A stretch of DNA of 38,671 bases from a virus: the IMG/VR virus record IMGVR_UViG_3300007520_000039, positions 1-38,671 of that record; one strand, given 5' to 3'. The notes beneath the pieces are model-generated. The model was not told the origin of the DNA. It was given only the letters and a program-made list of their open reading frames with translations, and ran no database searches. Shown one piece after another: positions 16,736-25,525 of the stretch (the first letter of the stretch is position 1; every line of letters starts with the position of its first letter). A program made the translations under genes and the position numbers.

Positions 16736-18984
16736 TATAACTCACATCCTCCGCTAGTGCACACAGCTCCTTCGGCATTTAACTCTGTGCCTTCAGAAGT
16801 TAAACTATTTACGTAGTACCTTGTTTTTAACCCCATTTTAATCAAGTAAAAGTAATCTTTTAACATTTCTGAGGATGTAATAACTTCATCGCCTATAAGC
16901 TTTCTATAGAAATCAGCACTTATAGATTGGTCAGTCCACTTCTGTACAATAGCATAGACATCTATCATATCTTTAGTTTTTATATCCCAAGCTCTTTCAT
17001 ACCTATTAGCTAACTTTTCTCCATCTGGAGCCGCCCAATAGCTTAAAATATTATTATCCGTTTTAATTAAGGTAAGGTCTCTTACTGGATATACACTATT
17101 AGGCATACCCGCAGACTTAGAAGATGCTTCCGTAGGCATATGAGCAACTACAGCGGAGTTTCTAATGCCTTTATTAGCTATAATTTCGGAACGTAACCAC
17201 TCCCAATCATATTTGTTTTCTACAGATACTACAGAGTCTACGTTTTTGTTGTAGGTTGATATAGGCAGCCAACCTTCTGGCCACTTAGTCTTGTGCATCC
17301 AGGGGGCATTACCTAACTCCTTTCCTAGCTTTAGGGAAGCATTAATTAAGTGCCAAGAATGACGTTCTGCCACAGTATGTATAAAGTTTTTACCCTCTGG
17401 GCTAGAGTACCTAAAACCTTCTCTAGCCATTAAATGGGCCAAACCTACAATACCTACACCTGCATTCATTCTAGCTTTAGCTGTAACTCCTAAGTGAGGC
17501 AAAGCATAATCTGTTAGGTGTATACATTTATCAATCATTAGCAGTACATAGTATGCAGCTTTTTCATACACTGCTTCAGAGGTTATATTTGAAACTACTA
17601 AACCTCCTAAGTTACATAGAGCTATTTCACCCCTTCCATGGTCTTCTCTGCTGTACAGGTCTTCCATGCTTTGGTATTCTAAAGTAGGTTCTGTTATTTC
17701 AGCACACAAATTACTGCTGTAGATAACATCTTTAAAAGGTGTATGCCTGTTTATTTCATCTATTTGGTGTAAGTAAGCTCTACCTGTTTCCGAACCTTCG
17801 TTAAGTATAATAAGAATTAAGTCTCTAGCCGAGATATAAGACTTCTCAAAATTAGGGTCGTTTTCGTACTTGCTATACAACTCTTCAAACAGGTCTTGGT
17901 CTTTTCCATACATAGCTGTGTATAAGTCAGGTGCAGTAAAAAAGTTAAATGTAAATATTTTTTCTTTCTTAGCTGCTTTTCTAGCAAACAACTTATTAGT
18001 TCCCGCAGAGTAGTCCATGCCTCTAATCTTTTTATCTTCCGTAGACATAGGGTTTTTTAGTTGAGATATTACTTCTACTTCTGGGTCAAAAATATTGTAA
18101 TACGTAGTGCAAGCTCCGCCTCTACCGTTCTGTTGGTTGGCCTTTATAGCCCCCACTAAAGCTCTGTAGTAAGGAAGTTTACCTTGGTGTATTATAGCTC
18201 CCCCACGTACTGGGTTTCCTAGAGATCTAGCTTGAGTATGTGAGCCTATTCCTGCACTCATCATAGTCATTGTGTATGCTATATGGTCTCCAATTGCTAT
18301 ACTCTTACCTGTATCACCTGTAGTATACAAGCAGCAAGATGCATAACCTCTTAAAGGTGTGCCTAAGTTTACAAAATTGGGTGTTGGCGCGTTAACTATT
18401 TTTAAGCTAAATAATTCGTACAAGTTATAAACGTCTTGCATTTTTCTATTTTCAGGCTGACTTTCTCCTAAAGCCATAGCCATCCGCATGTAAGTAAACT
18501 GCTGAGATTCATACTCTTTCCCTGAAACTCTATTTTTTATTGCATACTTCTGCCTACACTGATGTAGTTCGTAGTGTGAGCTTTTTAGATCCCTACTGTG
18601 TAGTATTACTTTCTCTAACTCTTCATACTCCTCATCCGTGTAGTTTAACTTAGTCATGAAACCTAAGTCATATAACTTGTTATGCAATGCTTGGATAGTA
18701 GGTAAGGTATCCTCGAATACTTCTTTATATATAAAGGAGGCATACAACCTTCCTGCCATTCTGTTATATGACCAACTGTCATAGTTTAGGCAGGTCTTTA
18801 TAAGAGTTTTCTGTAGATCTACAGCACTACACTTTTCTGGAAGTACAGCTACAGTATCTAGCACTACGCTAGACCAGTCAATGAACTCACCTAGATCTTC
18901 TGCTGCCCACTCACCCCAATTATTAATTTTAGCAGGAGTAAAGTCCTCTAAAGTTCCATCTCTTTTAACTATTATCTTTATCAC
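16735..18984 (-). CDS. nrdA: Ribonucleotide reductase class I, alpha subunit
   Basis: A 749-residue R1 protein beginning with GTG. The N terminus is an ATP-cone (IIVKRDGTLEDFTPAKI). The barrel carries ASCCLYTTGDT (active-site Cys), SNLCAEITEPT (thiyl-radical Cys) and GGACTTYYNIFDPE. The C-terminal CTSGGCEL supplies the mobile Cys pair reduced by thioredoxin or glutaredoxin; no such gene is in the window, so a host or outside partner is needed. Complete catalytic set implies activity. The start overlaps the stop of the 71-residue gene upstream (TAGTG), with only a weak GGGG site about 11 bases before it. Confidence 0.95.
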   Translation of the reverse strand: MIKIIVKRDGTLEDFTPAKINNWGEWAAEDLGEFIDWSSVVLDTVAVLPEKCSAVDLQKTLIKTCLNYDSWSYNRMAGRLYASFIYKEVFEDTLPTIQALHNKLYDLGFMTKLNYTDEEYEELEKVILHSRDLKSSHYELHQCRQKYAIKNRVSGKEYESQQFTYMRMAMALGESQPENRKMQDVYNLYELFSLKIVNAPTPNFVNLGTPLRGYASCCLYTTGDTGKSIAIGDHIAYTMTMMSAGIGSHTQARSLGNPVRGGAIIHQGKLPYYRALVGAIKANQQNGRGGACTTYYNIFDPEVEVISQLKNPMSTEDKKIRGMDYSAGTNKLFARKAAKKEKIFTFNFFTAPDLYTAMYGKDQDLFEELYSKYENDPNFEKSYISARDLILIILNEGSETGRAYLHQIDEINRHTPFKDVIYSSNLCAEITEPTLEYQSMEDLYSREDHGRGEIALCNLGGLVVSNITSEAVYEKAAYYVLLMIDKCIHLTDYALPHLGVTAKARMNAGVGIVGLAHLMAREGFRYSSPEGKNFIHTVAERHSWHLINASLKLGKELGNAPWMHKTKWPEGWLPISTYNKNVDSVVSVENKYDWEWLRSEIIANKGIRNSAVVAHMPTEASSKSAGMPNSVYPVRDLTLIKTDNNILSYWAAPDGEKLANRYERAWDIKTKDMIDVYAIVQKWTDQSISADFYRKLIGDEVITSSEMLKDYFYLIKMGLKTRYYVNSLTSEGTELNAEGAVCTSGGCEL

Positions 18985-19199
18985 TATGAAATAAACCCCG
19001 CATTTTTTAACTTAATTATGTCATCTACAGATAGGCCATAATCTACTAATGCTTTTACAGAGTCTACCGTCGTACCCTTAGCTTCTGTTTCACTCTCTTC
19101 AAGGTCTAAAGTTGCACCTAGATGAGTAAACATAAACATCCCATTTTTATCATAAAACATACCTGAGTCTGGGTAATACTCTATTATATACCTGCCCAC
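18984..19199 (-). CDS. Small protein of unknown function
   Basis: The frame is open to 19292, but GTG 19199 is the likely start because GGAG lies 7 bases upstream and the region above is coding in another frame. This gives 71 residues: MGRYIIEYYPDSGMFYDKNG..., a strand-rich first half, then an acidic linker and a C-terminal SVKALVDYGLSVDDIIKLKNAGFI. That last part reads like a short helical motif of the SHOCT/UBA-like kind (inference). It sits between a small membrane protein and nrdA, overlapping both. Confidence 0.65.
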   Translation of the reverse strand: MGRYIIEYYPDSGMFYDKNGMFMFTHLGATLDLEESETEAKGTTVDSVKALVDYGLSVDDIIKLKNAGFIS

Positions 19200-19387
19200 T
19201 TCATTACTCCATATATTAAAAAGCCTATTAAAAAGAATAAACCTATAATGCCCGAAATCCAAAGAGGGGAAAGTACCCACCACCAACTCCACGCTATATA
19301 TCCCGTAAGCTTTAGCCCAATAAACAATACAGTCAGTAACCCTACAAAACCAATACCACCACTACTATTATTTGCCTGTTGATCCAT
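19184..19387 (-). CDS. Small two-helix membrane protein
   Basis: ATG 19387 is preferred (GAGGAG 9 bases upstream); an in-frame TTG at 19429 would add 14 residues but lies deep in the dUTPase gene. The 67-residue product has two predicted membrane helices (about 10-30 and 42-62) around the motif KLTGYIAWSWWWVLSPLWI. I recognise this Trp-rich motif from small membrane proteins present in many phages, with no known function. A holin is conceivable from size and topology, but its place in the nucleotide-metabolism operon argues against it. Confidence 0.75.
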   Translation of the reverse strand: MDQQANNSSGGIGFVGLLTVLFIGLKLTGYIAWSWWWVLSPLWISGIIGLFFLIGFLIYGVMKWAGI

Positions 19388-19796
19388 GCCCTTTAGCTCC
19401 TCTATCTGATTTTTTAAGTTCTTTAACAAAGTTAAATCTAGCTTCTATTACTGGTAGTATAAGCAGCTGTGCTACTCTGTCAAATTGTTCAATCTTTACG
19501 TCTACTGCCCCTCTATTAACTAAGGTAAGCATAATTTCGCCTGTGTAGTGAGCATCAATTACACCTACAGTATTAGCTAAGCCTACTTGGAACTTAGTAC
19601 CTAATCCACTTCGGGGTGTTATTACCCCTACGTAACCTGAAGGTATATCTATGTGTACTCCTGAGTTAATTTGTCTCTTAGTTCCTGATTCTAGTGTAAA
19701 GTCTTTACTGTTACTTTTTAAGTCGAAGCCTGCATCTGTGTTGTGTGCCTTTTCTGGTATGCAACCAGGAGCACAAATAGTTTCTATATCAATCAT
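19368..19796 (-). CDS. dut: dUTPase (trimeric type)
   Basis: A 142-residue enzyme hydrolysing dUTP to dUMP and pyrophosphate, keeping uracil out of DNA. All five motifs are seen: DAGFDL, PRSGLG, GVIDAHYTGEI, RVAQLLI and the C-terminal RGAKGHGSTGK. In motif 5 the usual Phe that stacks on uracil (G-F-G-S-T-G) is replaced by His. Overlaps the ClpP-like gene upstream by 8 bases and the small membrane protein downstream by 20. Confidence 0.95.
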   Translation of the reverse strand: MIDIETICAPGCIPEKAHNTDAGFDLKSNSKDFTLESGTKRQINSGVHIDIPSGYVGVITPRSGLGTKFQVGLANTVGVIDAHYTGEIMLTLVNRGAVDVKIEQFDRVAQLLILPVIEARFNFVKELKKSDRGAKGHGSTGK

Positions 19797-20382
19797 CTTT
19801 TAAGTATTCCTTAGCTTCAATTTCTTCACCATTAATAATAATATGAGTTGCGATCCCACGGGCACACATCTGGTACGCGTCAAGATATAAGTCTTTTCCA
19901 TCTAAAATTCTCTTGAATTCTTTTTTCTTTGTATATGGTTCTATAGCGTGTTTTAAATACTCAGCTAAAGAATCGTTTAAAGCTATGTATCTATCTCCTA
20001 CTTCTCCTCCCTTACCAAAAAGACCTGTACTATAATTATGCAGCATGCAAATGCTGTGTTGATATACTACCCTCTTTGATCCAGCCAAAAATATTATAGC
20101 AGCCATAGAACTAGCTTCTGCGTCCATTATAGTTATGGTTCTCCCACCAAACACTTCCTGAATTAAAGCAATTATTTTTTGACCAATAGCCACCTCGCCT
20201 CCACCAGAATTAATTCGTATTTCTAATATATCATCGCCGCCAGACGCTCTTAGTGCCGCTATTACTTGATCTATTTCCCTGTTCTGTTCTAACACATCAG
20301 ACAGATATAATGTATGGTGTGTGCAGGTATAAATAACTTCTGTTAGATATAAGTATTTTAATTCTTCGTTTTTTTGACTCAT
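19789..20382 (-). CDS. ClpP-like serine protease
   Basis: A 197-residue ClpP-fold protein. Visible signatures: INSGGGEV (residues 58-64), MDAEASSMAAIIFLAG with probable nucleophile Ser92, LHNYSTG with His115, and an Asp near 163 (DGKDLYLD). The order and spacing fit the Ser-His-Asp triad of ClpP. Phage ClpP-like proteins usually lie in head operons as prohead proteases. This one is in an early replication/nucleotide operon between flap endonuclease and dUTPase (4- and 8-base overlaps), so a regulatory proteolysis role is more likely (inference). No ClpX-type ATPase is in the window. Confidence 0.85.
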   Translation of the reverse strand: MSQKNEELKYLYLTEVIYTCTHHTLYLSDVLEQNREIDQVIAALRASGGDDILEIRINSGGGEVAIGQKIIALIQEVFGGRTITIMDAEASSMAAIIFLAGSKRVVYQHSICMLHNYSTGLFGKGGEVGDRYIALNDSLAEYLKHAIEPYTKKKEFKRILDGKDLYLDAYQMCARGIATHIIINGEEIEAKEYLKDD

Positions 20383-21209
20383 ATTTTTGCTTCAATATCC
20401 TCTATATTTTCTTTCCCTATTGCTTCGTCGCAATAAGTTAATAAGTCCATAAGCTCATAGTTCAGTAGAAGCCTATCTCCAAACTCGTTAAGATTTTGAA
20501 TATGTTTATACTTTTGATCTATAGGTAAAGCGTCATATATATCTAAAGCACTGCCATATTCTTTCAGTAAGCTAAAGGCTCTTTTTGGCCCAATACCTGC
20601 AACACCCGGAACATTATCCCCTGTGTCGCCTTGTAGTACTTTTAAGGAAATATACTGCTCAGGCTCACAGTCATAATGTTGCTTCCAATTACTAAGAGTA
20701 ATTTCCTTTCTAGTTACATAGGAGAACCTAGAAGTATTTTCACTAATAAGTAAGTCCCAATCTTTATCTGACGAAACTAACCAAGAGTGGTCAAACTCAT
20801 CGGTTTTGTACTTGATCAAATAGGCAGCTATATCATCCGCCTCAACTCCTTCATACATTAGTATAGGAAAACCTGTCTCTTCTAGTAATTCTAGAGTCTT
20901 TTTATAATCATTAAAAAACTCTTGAAACTCCAAGGATTCTGCTTCTGTCTGCTTAGCTCTTAGCACATTTCTGTTTCCCTTATACTCAGGATAAATACCC
21001 TTTCTATAAGAAGACCCTTTCTTATCCGCAGTTATTATTATTTTTCTACACTCATAAGACTGGGCTAGAGACCTAACTGTTTCTAAGTACTTAGCTGCGT
21101 AGTTCCTAGTCTTTGCATTTTTGTACCTGAAGGCTAGATTCAATGAATCCACAATTAATACATTGTTGAAGCTCGACTTATCACTTAACTTAGCGAATTT
21201 TTTTCCCAT
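20379..21209 (-). CDS. 5'-3' exonuclease / flap endonuclease (T5 D15-like)
   Basis: A 276-residue FEN-family nuclease. Acidic metal-site motifs are present: VDSLNLAFR near the N terminus, EGVEADDIAAYL, SSDKDWDLL, and the helix-three-turn-helix segment LQGDTGDNVPGVAGIGPKRA. It removes RNA primers and 5' flaps and acts as a 5' exonuclease; T5 carries D15 in a comparable position. It starts one base after the PD-(D/E)XK gene stop, with AAAGGG as ribosome site. Confidence 0.93.
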   Translation of the reverse strand: MGKKFAKLSDKSSFNNVLIVDSLNLAFRYKNAKTRNYAAKYLETVRSLAQSYECRKIIITADKKGSSYRKGIYPEYKGNRNVLRAKQTEAESLEFQEFFNDYKKTLELLEETGFPILMYEGVEADDIAAYLIKYKTDEFDHSWLVSSDKDWDLLISENTSRFSYVTRKEITLSNWKQHYDCEPEQYISLKVLQGDTGDNVPGVAGIGPKRAFSLLKEYGSALDIYDALPIDQKYKHIQNLNEFGDRLLLNYELMDLLTYCDEAIGKENIEDIEAKI

Positions 21210-21210
21210 A

Positions 21211-21663
21211 TTAACCCTTTATAAATTTAGGCTTATCTAAAAGCCAATCTTCTAGTAAAGCAATGTATACATCTAAGTGAGAATAGTACAAGTATCTATA
21301 CTCTTCAACAGGTTCATCCTGGAAACAAACGAAGACCTTACTCCTATCATACTTGAATATTAAAAGTGGTCGTTTTTGTACTTGCTTACCCTGCCTAACT
21401 GCTTGAATCCACCACTCCTCTATCTGTGGAGTTTTGTGGGTTAGTAGTCCACTGTTTATGTGATCAGTTGCGTAGCCCTTAACCTCAACAGCAAAAATAT
21501 TGCTTTCATCGGGTATATAAAGGTCAGCTTTAAGTTTGTGTACTTCATTTAATGCGCCAGAGCCGGGCACTCTTTCCCACTTTAAACCTGTAAGCTCTGT
21601 AAGTTTCTTCTTTATACCTGCCTCAATGCGCGCCCCTTTGGCACGGCTATCTATTTTAGCCAT
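21211..21663 (-). CDS. PD-(D/E)XK nuclease, Hjc/resolvase-like
   Basis: A 150-residue protein with the PD-(D/E)XK core: an N-terminal Glu in [20 protein letters not shown], Asp in KADLYIP, and the E-x-K pair in FAVEVKGY, followed by a helix with [18 protein letters not shown]. The layout resembles archaeal Hjc-type Holliday-junction resolvases and phage endonucleases of that group. Likely role: cutting branched replication or recombination intermediates before packaging. Overlaps the HNH gene by 8 bases. Confidence 0.8.
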   Translation of the reverse strand: MAKIDSRAKGARIEAGIKKKLTELTGLKWERVPGSGALNEVHKLKADLYIPDESNIFAVEVKGYATDHINSGLLTHKTPQIEEWWIQAVRQGKQVQKRPLLIFKYDRSKVFVCFQDEPVEEYRYLYYSHLDVYIALLEDWLLDKPKFIKG

Positions 21664-21964
21664 TAGTTAAAGGATCCCACTTATTACTTTTACTTAAGTT
21701 TTCAGTTGCTGTTATAACCTGTATATTATCAGCACAATGTAATCCTGACACAAGTTTTCCTTGTAAAGGAACTATATGATCGACATGCCATTTAACGCCT
21801 GTTAGTTCTTCCCTATTGTCTGCATAATACTGCTTGTTCTTAAGATTTTTACAAGCTTTACAAGTTATGCCGTTTTTACGCCTGTTATCCTTACTAAACA
21901 AGTCAAAGGTTTTTACTTCACCACATTTCTTACATACTTTTTCATTTATAATTTCAGTAGCCAT
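21656..21964 (-). CDS. Compact HNH endonuclease with zinc ribbon
   Basis: A 102-residue protein. Residues 11-38 hold two CxxC pairs (CKKC, CKAC) forming a zinc-binding N terminus. Residues 59-95 form the HNH core: [31 protein letters not shown]. Many phage HNH proteins of this kind have a longer linker between the two parts; here the linker is very short. It could be a homing nuclease or a repurposed nuclease in the recombination operon. The start lies directly at the SbcC-like stop (TAAATG), with GAGGGG as ribosome site. Confidence 0.88.
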   Translation of the reverse strand: MATEIINEKVCKKCGEVKTFDLFSKDNRRKNGITCKACKNLKNKQYYADNREELTGVKWHVDHIVPLQGKLVSGLHCADNIQVITATENLSKSNKWDPLTNG

Positions 21965-23782
21965 TTACTGCCCCTCTATATTTGATATATCTTCACTATT
22001 CTTAACAACTAAAACCTGAGGAACTAGAGGATGATCATACTCGTGGGAAATAATAAAGGTATTTAAGTTTTCCTGCATAAGTAATGAAACTAAAGTGTCC
22101 TTTCCTTCATCGTCTAGCACACCCATTATTTCGTCTAAAAAGAGTAGGTTTAGTTTAGTTTTACTTATATTAGCCATGAGCTTACGTATAGCTAATACTG
22201 TAGCGGTGTTCACTCTAGCTAACTCTCCCGCAGACAAGGCTGCAATACTTATGCTTGTTCCTTGATCTACTATCTCGATATTCAGTTTATCTTTTACTAA
22301 TACAAACACTAATTGAAATCTACCAGAAGATAGCTCGGTTAGGTACTCATTTATCTCTTCTTCTAGGGCTTTAACTACGAACTCTAATTTGTAGGTTATA
22401 AGTCCCGACGTGCTGAAAGAATCTTTGAGCATTTGTAGAATAGCCACTTTATCTTGTATAGTAGCAGTTTTTGTTCTAGTATCCTGTACAATTTTTTCAT
22501 GAGATTTTAACTCCTCTAAAACTACATCAATTTTGGCATTATGTGTCTGGGCTTTAGAGTTCCTAGACCTAGTGCCTTCAAATATTTCTTTATCTTTAAC
22601 TATCTGTGCTTCTAGCTCTATAGCCTGATCAGCCAGCTCCGCATCTACAATCACACTCTCGGAAATATCTGGGTCTATATAGTTTGTTAGCTTCTCAAAC
22701 TTGAATATAGCAGACTTGTGTTTACCGTATGCCTGATTTTCTGTTTTAAGTATTTCCAGCTCTTTAGCTTTAAAGGTACCTTGCTCACTTTTCACCTTTA
22801 TGAAATTGCGTCGGTTTACTACTATACTACTAACATCCTCTGCTGGGATATTTTGCAAACAGGATTTGCATATTTTATCCTTACCTTTTTCTTCTAGCGA
22901 TACTATATCTTTTTTTGCAGTAGCTACCTCGGTAAGTAAAACTTTCAGTTCCACTTCTAGGTCTGTCATTTCTGACTGAATAGGCTTAGCTTTGTTGTAA
23001 GTAAGTAGATCCTTATCTATTAAAGCAAGTTCGGACTTATACGTGTTGTTCCTATTTATTTCTTCATTAATCTTTTTAATATTAGCTATATCTAGCCTAA
23101 CTGCTGCTAACTTGTCTACTGCCTCTGTATTAAGAGGTAGCTCAACTTCTTCTGTTTTCTCAGTGAAGTCAAATTCTTTATGGGCTGCCAACCACGTAGT
23201 GGACGCGCTCATTTGCCCAGAAATATAAGTCAGTTTAGTACTTACTGCTTTATGCTCAGCTTTGAACGTTTCGTGCAGACCTAGGTACTCGTCTAGGTTG
23301 AATAAGGATATAAGGAATTTCTTTCTCTCTGTATCTGTAGCTTTCAAAAACTGTAAACTGCTTGTGCTACTCTGGTATGTTAATTGTGTGTATAACTTGT
23401 AATCAATTCCTAGTATATTAGAGATCTGAGCATATGTCCCTGTGGCTGTATGGCTAGATATATCCTCTCCTGCCTGAATTAAAATCAGTTTTGTACTAGC
23501 ACCTTTTCTCTGTAGTTTTACTATGTACTGTATATCATTAGCTGAAAAGTAGACTACGCTATCTACAGCACATCCTTCTAATGCTCTATTGGGTATATCT
23601 GCTTTCTTTATACCTTTGCTATTCTTACCAAATAGAGTTTCCTCAAGTATCAAAGGTATAGAACTCTTACCTGAGCCATTAACCCCACATATTTGTGTGA
23701 GTGAATCTTTAGTAAAGTCTATCTCATTATCACTACCATAAGAAAACCAATTGTGGAACCTAAGCTTTTGAATAGTAATCAT
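21965..23782 (-). CDS. SbcC/Rad50-like ATPase, recombination nuclease subunit (T5 D13-like)
   Basis: Start ATG 23782 has GAGGG six bases upstream. The 605-residue protein has an N-terminal Walker A (GVNGSGKSS, about residue 33), two coiled-coil arms meeting at a zinc-hook CxxC (KICKSCLQNIP), an ABC signature ALSAGELARVN, and Walker B LLFLDEIMGVLDDEG. It is much shorter than bacterial SbcC (about 1050), like T4 gp46 and T5 D13. It works with the SbcD-like nuclease upstream, overlapping it by 23 bases, in DNA end processing and recombination-dependent replication. Confidence 0.93.
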   Translation of the reverse strand: MITIQKLRFHNWFSYGSDNEIDFTKDSLTQICGVNGSGKSSIPLILEETLFGKNSKGIKKADIPNRALEGCAVDSVVYFSANDIQYIVKLQRKGASTKLILIQAGEDISSHTATGTYAQISNILGIDYKLYTQLTYQSSTSSLQFLKATDTERKKFLISLFNLDEYLGLHETFKAEHKAVSTKLTYISGQMSASTTWLAAHKEFDFTEKTEEVELPLNTEAVDKLAAVRLDIANIKKINEEINRNNTYKSELALIDKDLLTYNKAKPIQSEMTDLEVELKVLLTEVATAKKDIVSLEEKGKDKICKSCLQNIPAEDVSSIVVNRRNFIKVKSEQGTFKAKELEILKTENQAYGKHKSAIFKFEKLTNYIDPDISESVIVDAELADQAIELEAQIVKDKEIFEGTRSRNSKAQTHNAKIDVVLEELKSHEKIVQDTRTKTATIQDKVAILQMLKDSFSTSGLITYKLEFVVKALEEEINEYLTELSSGRFQLVFVLVKDKLNIEIVDQGTSISIAALSAGELARVNTATVLAIRKLMANISKTKLNLLFLDEIMGVLDDEGKDTLVSLLMQENLNTFIISHEYDHPLVPQVLVVKNSEDISNIEGQ

Positions 23783-24722
23783 CAAAGACCCTCACTACTT
23801 TAGAAATTTCTGTATCTGATAAAGCCTGAATCTCTTCTAAGTATATTATCAATTCTTCCCTCATATCTTTATTTCCTAAATCAAGAGTTGCTGAATACTC
23901 TCTAGTTACTAGCTTCTTGTCTATTAGGTCATTTTTAGAATCTACCCCTGCTAGCTCTAAGCTAGACCCTTTTATCTCATATATAGTATGGTGAAAAGCT
24001 GTAGATATAGCATCTTCAGGATCGCTTATGGTTTTCTTTACTAATTGGGGTAGGTTTAGTACTATCCACTCGTGTGAATGGTCTTCGGTATCAAAGAGTA
24101 AAACCCCAGTCTTGACTTCTTTTCTATGAAAGGAGGTCGTTAGAGGACTCCCAGGATATAATATATTCCTTTGACTATTTGTGTAGCTATGCAAATCGCC
24201 TGCTAATACTGTAGTCCATCTTTTGAAAAACTGTAAGTCTACCTCAGCAACCACATGTGGAGGTATGTCCGCACGTACGTGTGTGCATAGAAGGTCTGAA
24301 TCTAGTTCAGTGAATTCATCTTTACCTATTTTGTAAAGTTCAGTATAAGGTAAGAAGTCAATTTTCTCACCAAGTACTTCTATTTGCTGAGCACCTAAAA
24401 GTACTTTGACTTTAGGGTTTAGTGACTCGGTTACTGGTTTCAATGTTTCAAAGAACGTGTAACCTTTTCGCGTACTCTCATGGTTGCCGTCATAAATATA
24501 CGTATCTATAGGCAGGCACGTAACCAATTCAAAATAGAGTTGAAGCTCTTGGAGATTGGGCGCCTTATCGAAGATATCGCCTCCAAGAATGATTATATCT
24601 GCTCTTTCTGCTAAAGCGCATAACTCTTTAAAGAACATAGAGAACCTATTCTTTTGCCAGTCTCTTGGCACGTTTTTCTGACCTACCTTGATGTGTAAAT
24701 CCGCTGTGAACAAAATCTTCAT
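23760..24722 (-). CDS. SbcD/Mre11-like nuclease subunit (T5 D12-like)
   Basis: ATG 24722 is chosen (GGAGAAAT immediately upstream). The 320-residue calcineurin-like phosphoesterase has motifs FTADLHIK, ILGGDIFD, IYDGNHES and, later, LCTHVR and LAGDLHS, the manganese-site series of Mre11/SbcD/gp47. Together with the SbcC-like ATPase it should form the end-processing nuclease. Overlaps the SbcC-like start by 23 bases, and a terminator of the upstream SSB gene lies just before it. Confidence 0.93.
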   Translation of the reverse strand: MKILFTADLHIKVGQKNVPRDWQKNRFSMFFKELCALAERADIIILGGDIFDKAPNLQELQLYFELVTCLPIDTYIYDGNHESTRKGYTFFETLKPVTESLNPKVKVLLGAQQIEVLGEKIDFLPYTELYKIGKDEFTELDSDLLCTHVRADIPPHVVAEVDLQFFKRWTTVLAGDLHSYTNSQRNILYPGSPLTTSFHRKEVKTGVLLFDTEDHSHEWIVLNLPQLVKKTISDPEDAISTAFHHTIYEIKGSSLELAGVDSKNDLIDKKLVTREYSATLDLGNKDMREELIIYLEEIQALSDTEISKVVRVFDDYYSKA

Positions 24723-24734
24723 ATTTCTCCAACA

Positions 24735-24764
24735 AATAAAAAAGCCCCACAATAAATGGGGCTT
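24735..24764 (-). terminator. Terminator after the SSB gene
   Basis: Leftward, AAGCCCCA-TTTATTG-TGGGGCTT (8-bp perfect stem) followed by TTTTATTT. It lies between the SSB stop (24789) and the SbcD-like start and would give SSB a separate, abundant short transcript. Confidence 0.9.
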
Positions 24765-24788
24765 AATTAAGTAGTTACTTACTAGTAT

Positions 24789-25505
24789 CTAGAAAGGGAT
24801 ATCATCGTCTAAGTAATCAGTGTTTTTAGCTTTTTTCATGACATCTTCATCGTCAGAATCATCATCTTTAAGATTATCAACTGCTTCTTCGTCCACATTA
24901 GATTCTTCTTCTTCTGGAAGAATTGAACGTTTCAAGAAAGCTAACTGATCTGCTGGAGATTGACGAGGGTAGTACTCTTCAATCGTTTTAGCGGCTTCTA
25001 TAAGTGCTTTTTCATCTTCTGTTATAGGTTTTTGGTTCTTTTGGCACTTTAACACATCAACAGTATATTCTACGTTGAAAGCTTTAGGCCCATTTTTCTT
25101 ACGACTAACTACTACGTCCCAGCCAGTTTCTAAGTCTGTTGGATCTCCTAAATCCTCAGAAGCTAAGATAATTTGCTCAAACATTTTCTTTTTAAGCCCC
25201 ATAGCTTTAACAGTTCCAGTAGCTGGGTCGATGCATAAAACCATGTAAGACCAGCCGCAGTTAATATCTGGAAAGTACTCAGCTACATAATCTTTTTCTA
25301 CGTTTGTAAATCTTTCTTCATCTCTGTCAAAAGAGAGACATTCAATAGGTACGCTTCCGCTACCATCACGTGTTCGTACCCAATATACATAGCGTGGTAG
25401 AATATCACCAAACATACGAAAGACATTTGAGCCGTCTTTAAATTTGAAGTATTCTAGCTCACCTTTTTTAGCAGAACCGTTTGTTTTATTGAATTTAATC
25501 GCCAT
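24789..25505 (-). CDS. Single-stranded DNA-binding protein with SSB-type acidic tail
   Basis: A 238-residue protein. The first 170 residues form a basic/aromatic domain (FKDGSNVFRMFGDILPRYVYWVRTR in part, SYMVLCIDP). The last 45 are very acidic and end in DDDIPF, the exact tip used by bacterial SSB to recruit partners. The size and order resemble phage gp32/gp2.5-type SSBs rather than bacterial SSB. Ribosome site AAGAGG is 8-9 bases before ATG. Followed by its own terminator. The same DDIPF tip is on the phage helicase at 30861. Confidence 0.85.
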   Translation of the reverse strand: MAIKFNKTNGSAKKGELEYFKFKDGSNVFRMFGDILPRYVYWVRTRDGSGSVPIECLSFDRDEERFTNVEKDYVAEYFPDINCGWSYMVLCIDPATGTVKAMGLKKKMFEQIILASEDLGDPTDLETGWDVVVSRKKNGPKAFNVEYTVDVLKCQKNQKPITEDEKALIEAAKTIEEYYPRQSPADQLAFLKRSILPEEEESNVDEEAVDNLKDDDSDDEDVMKKAKNTDYLDDDIPF

Positions 25506-25525
25506 TCTTTGTTTCCTCTTAGTCC

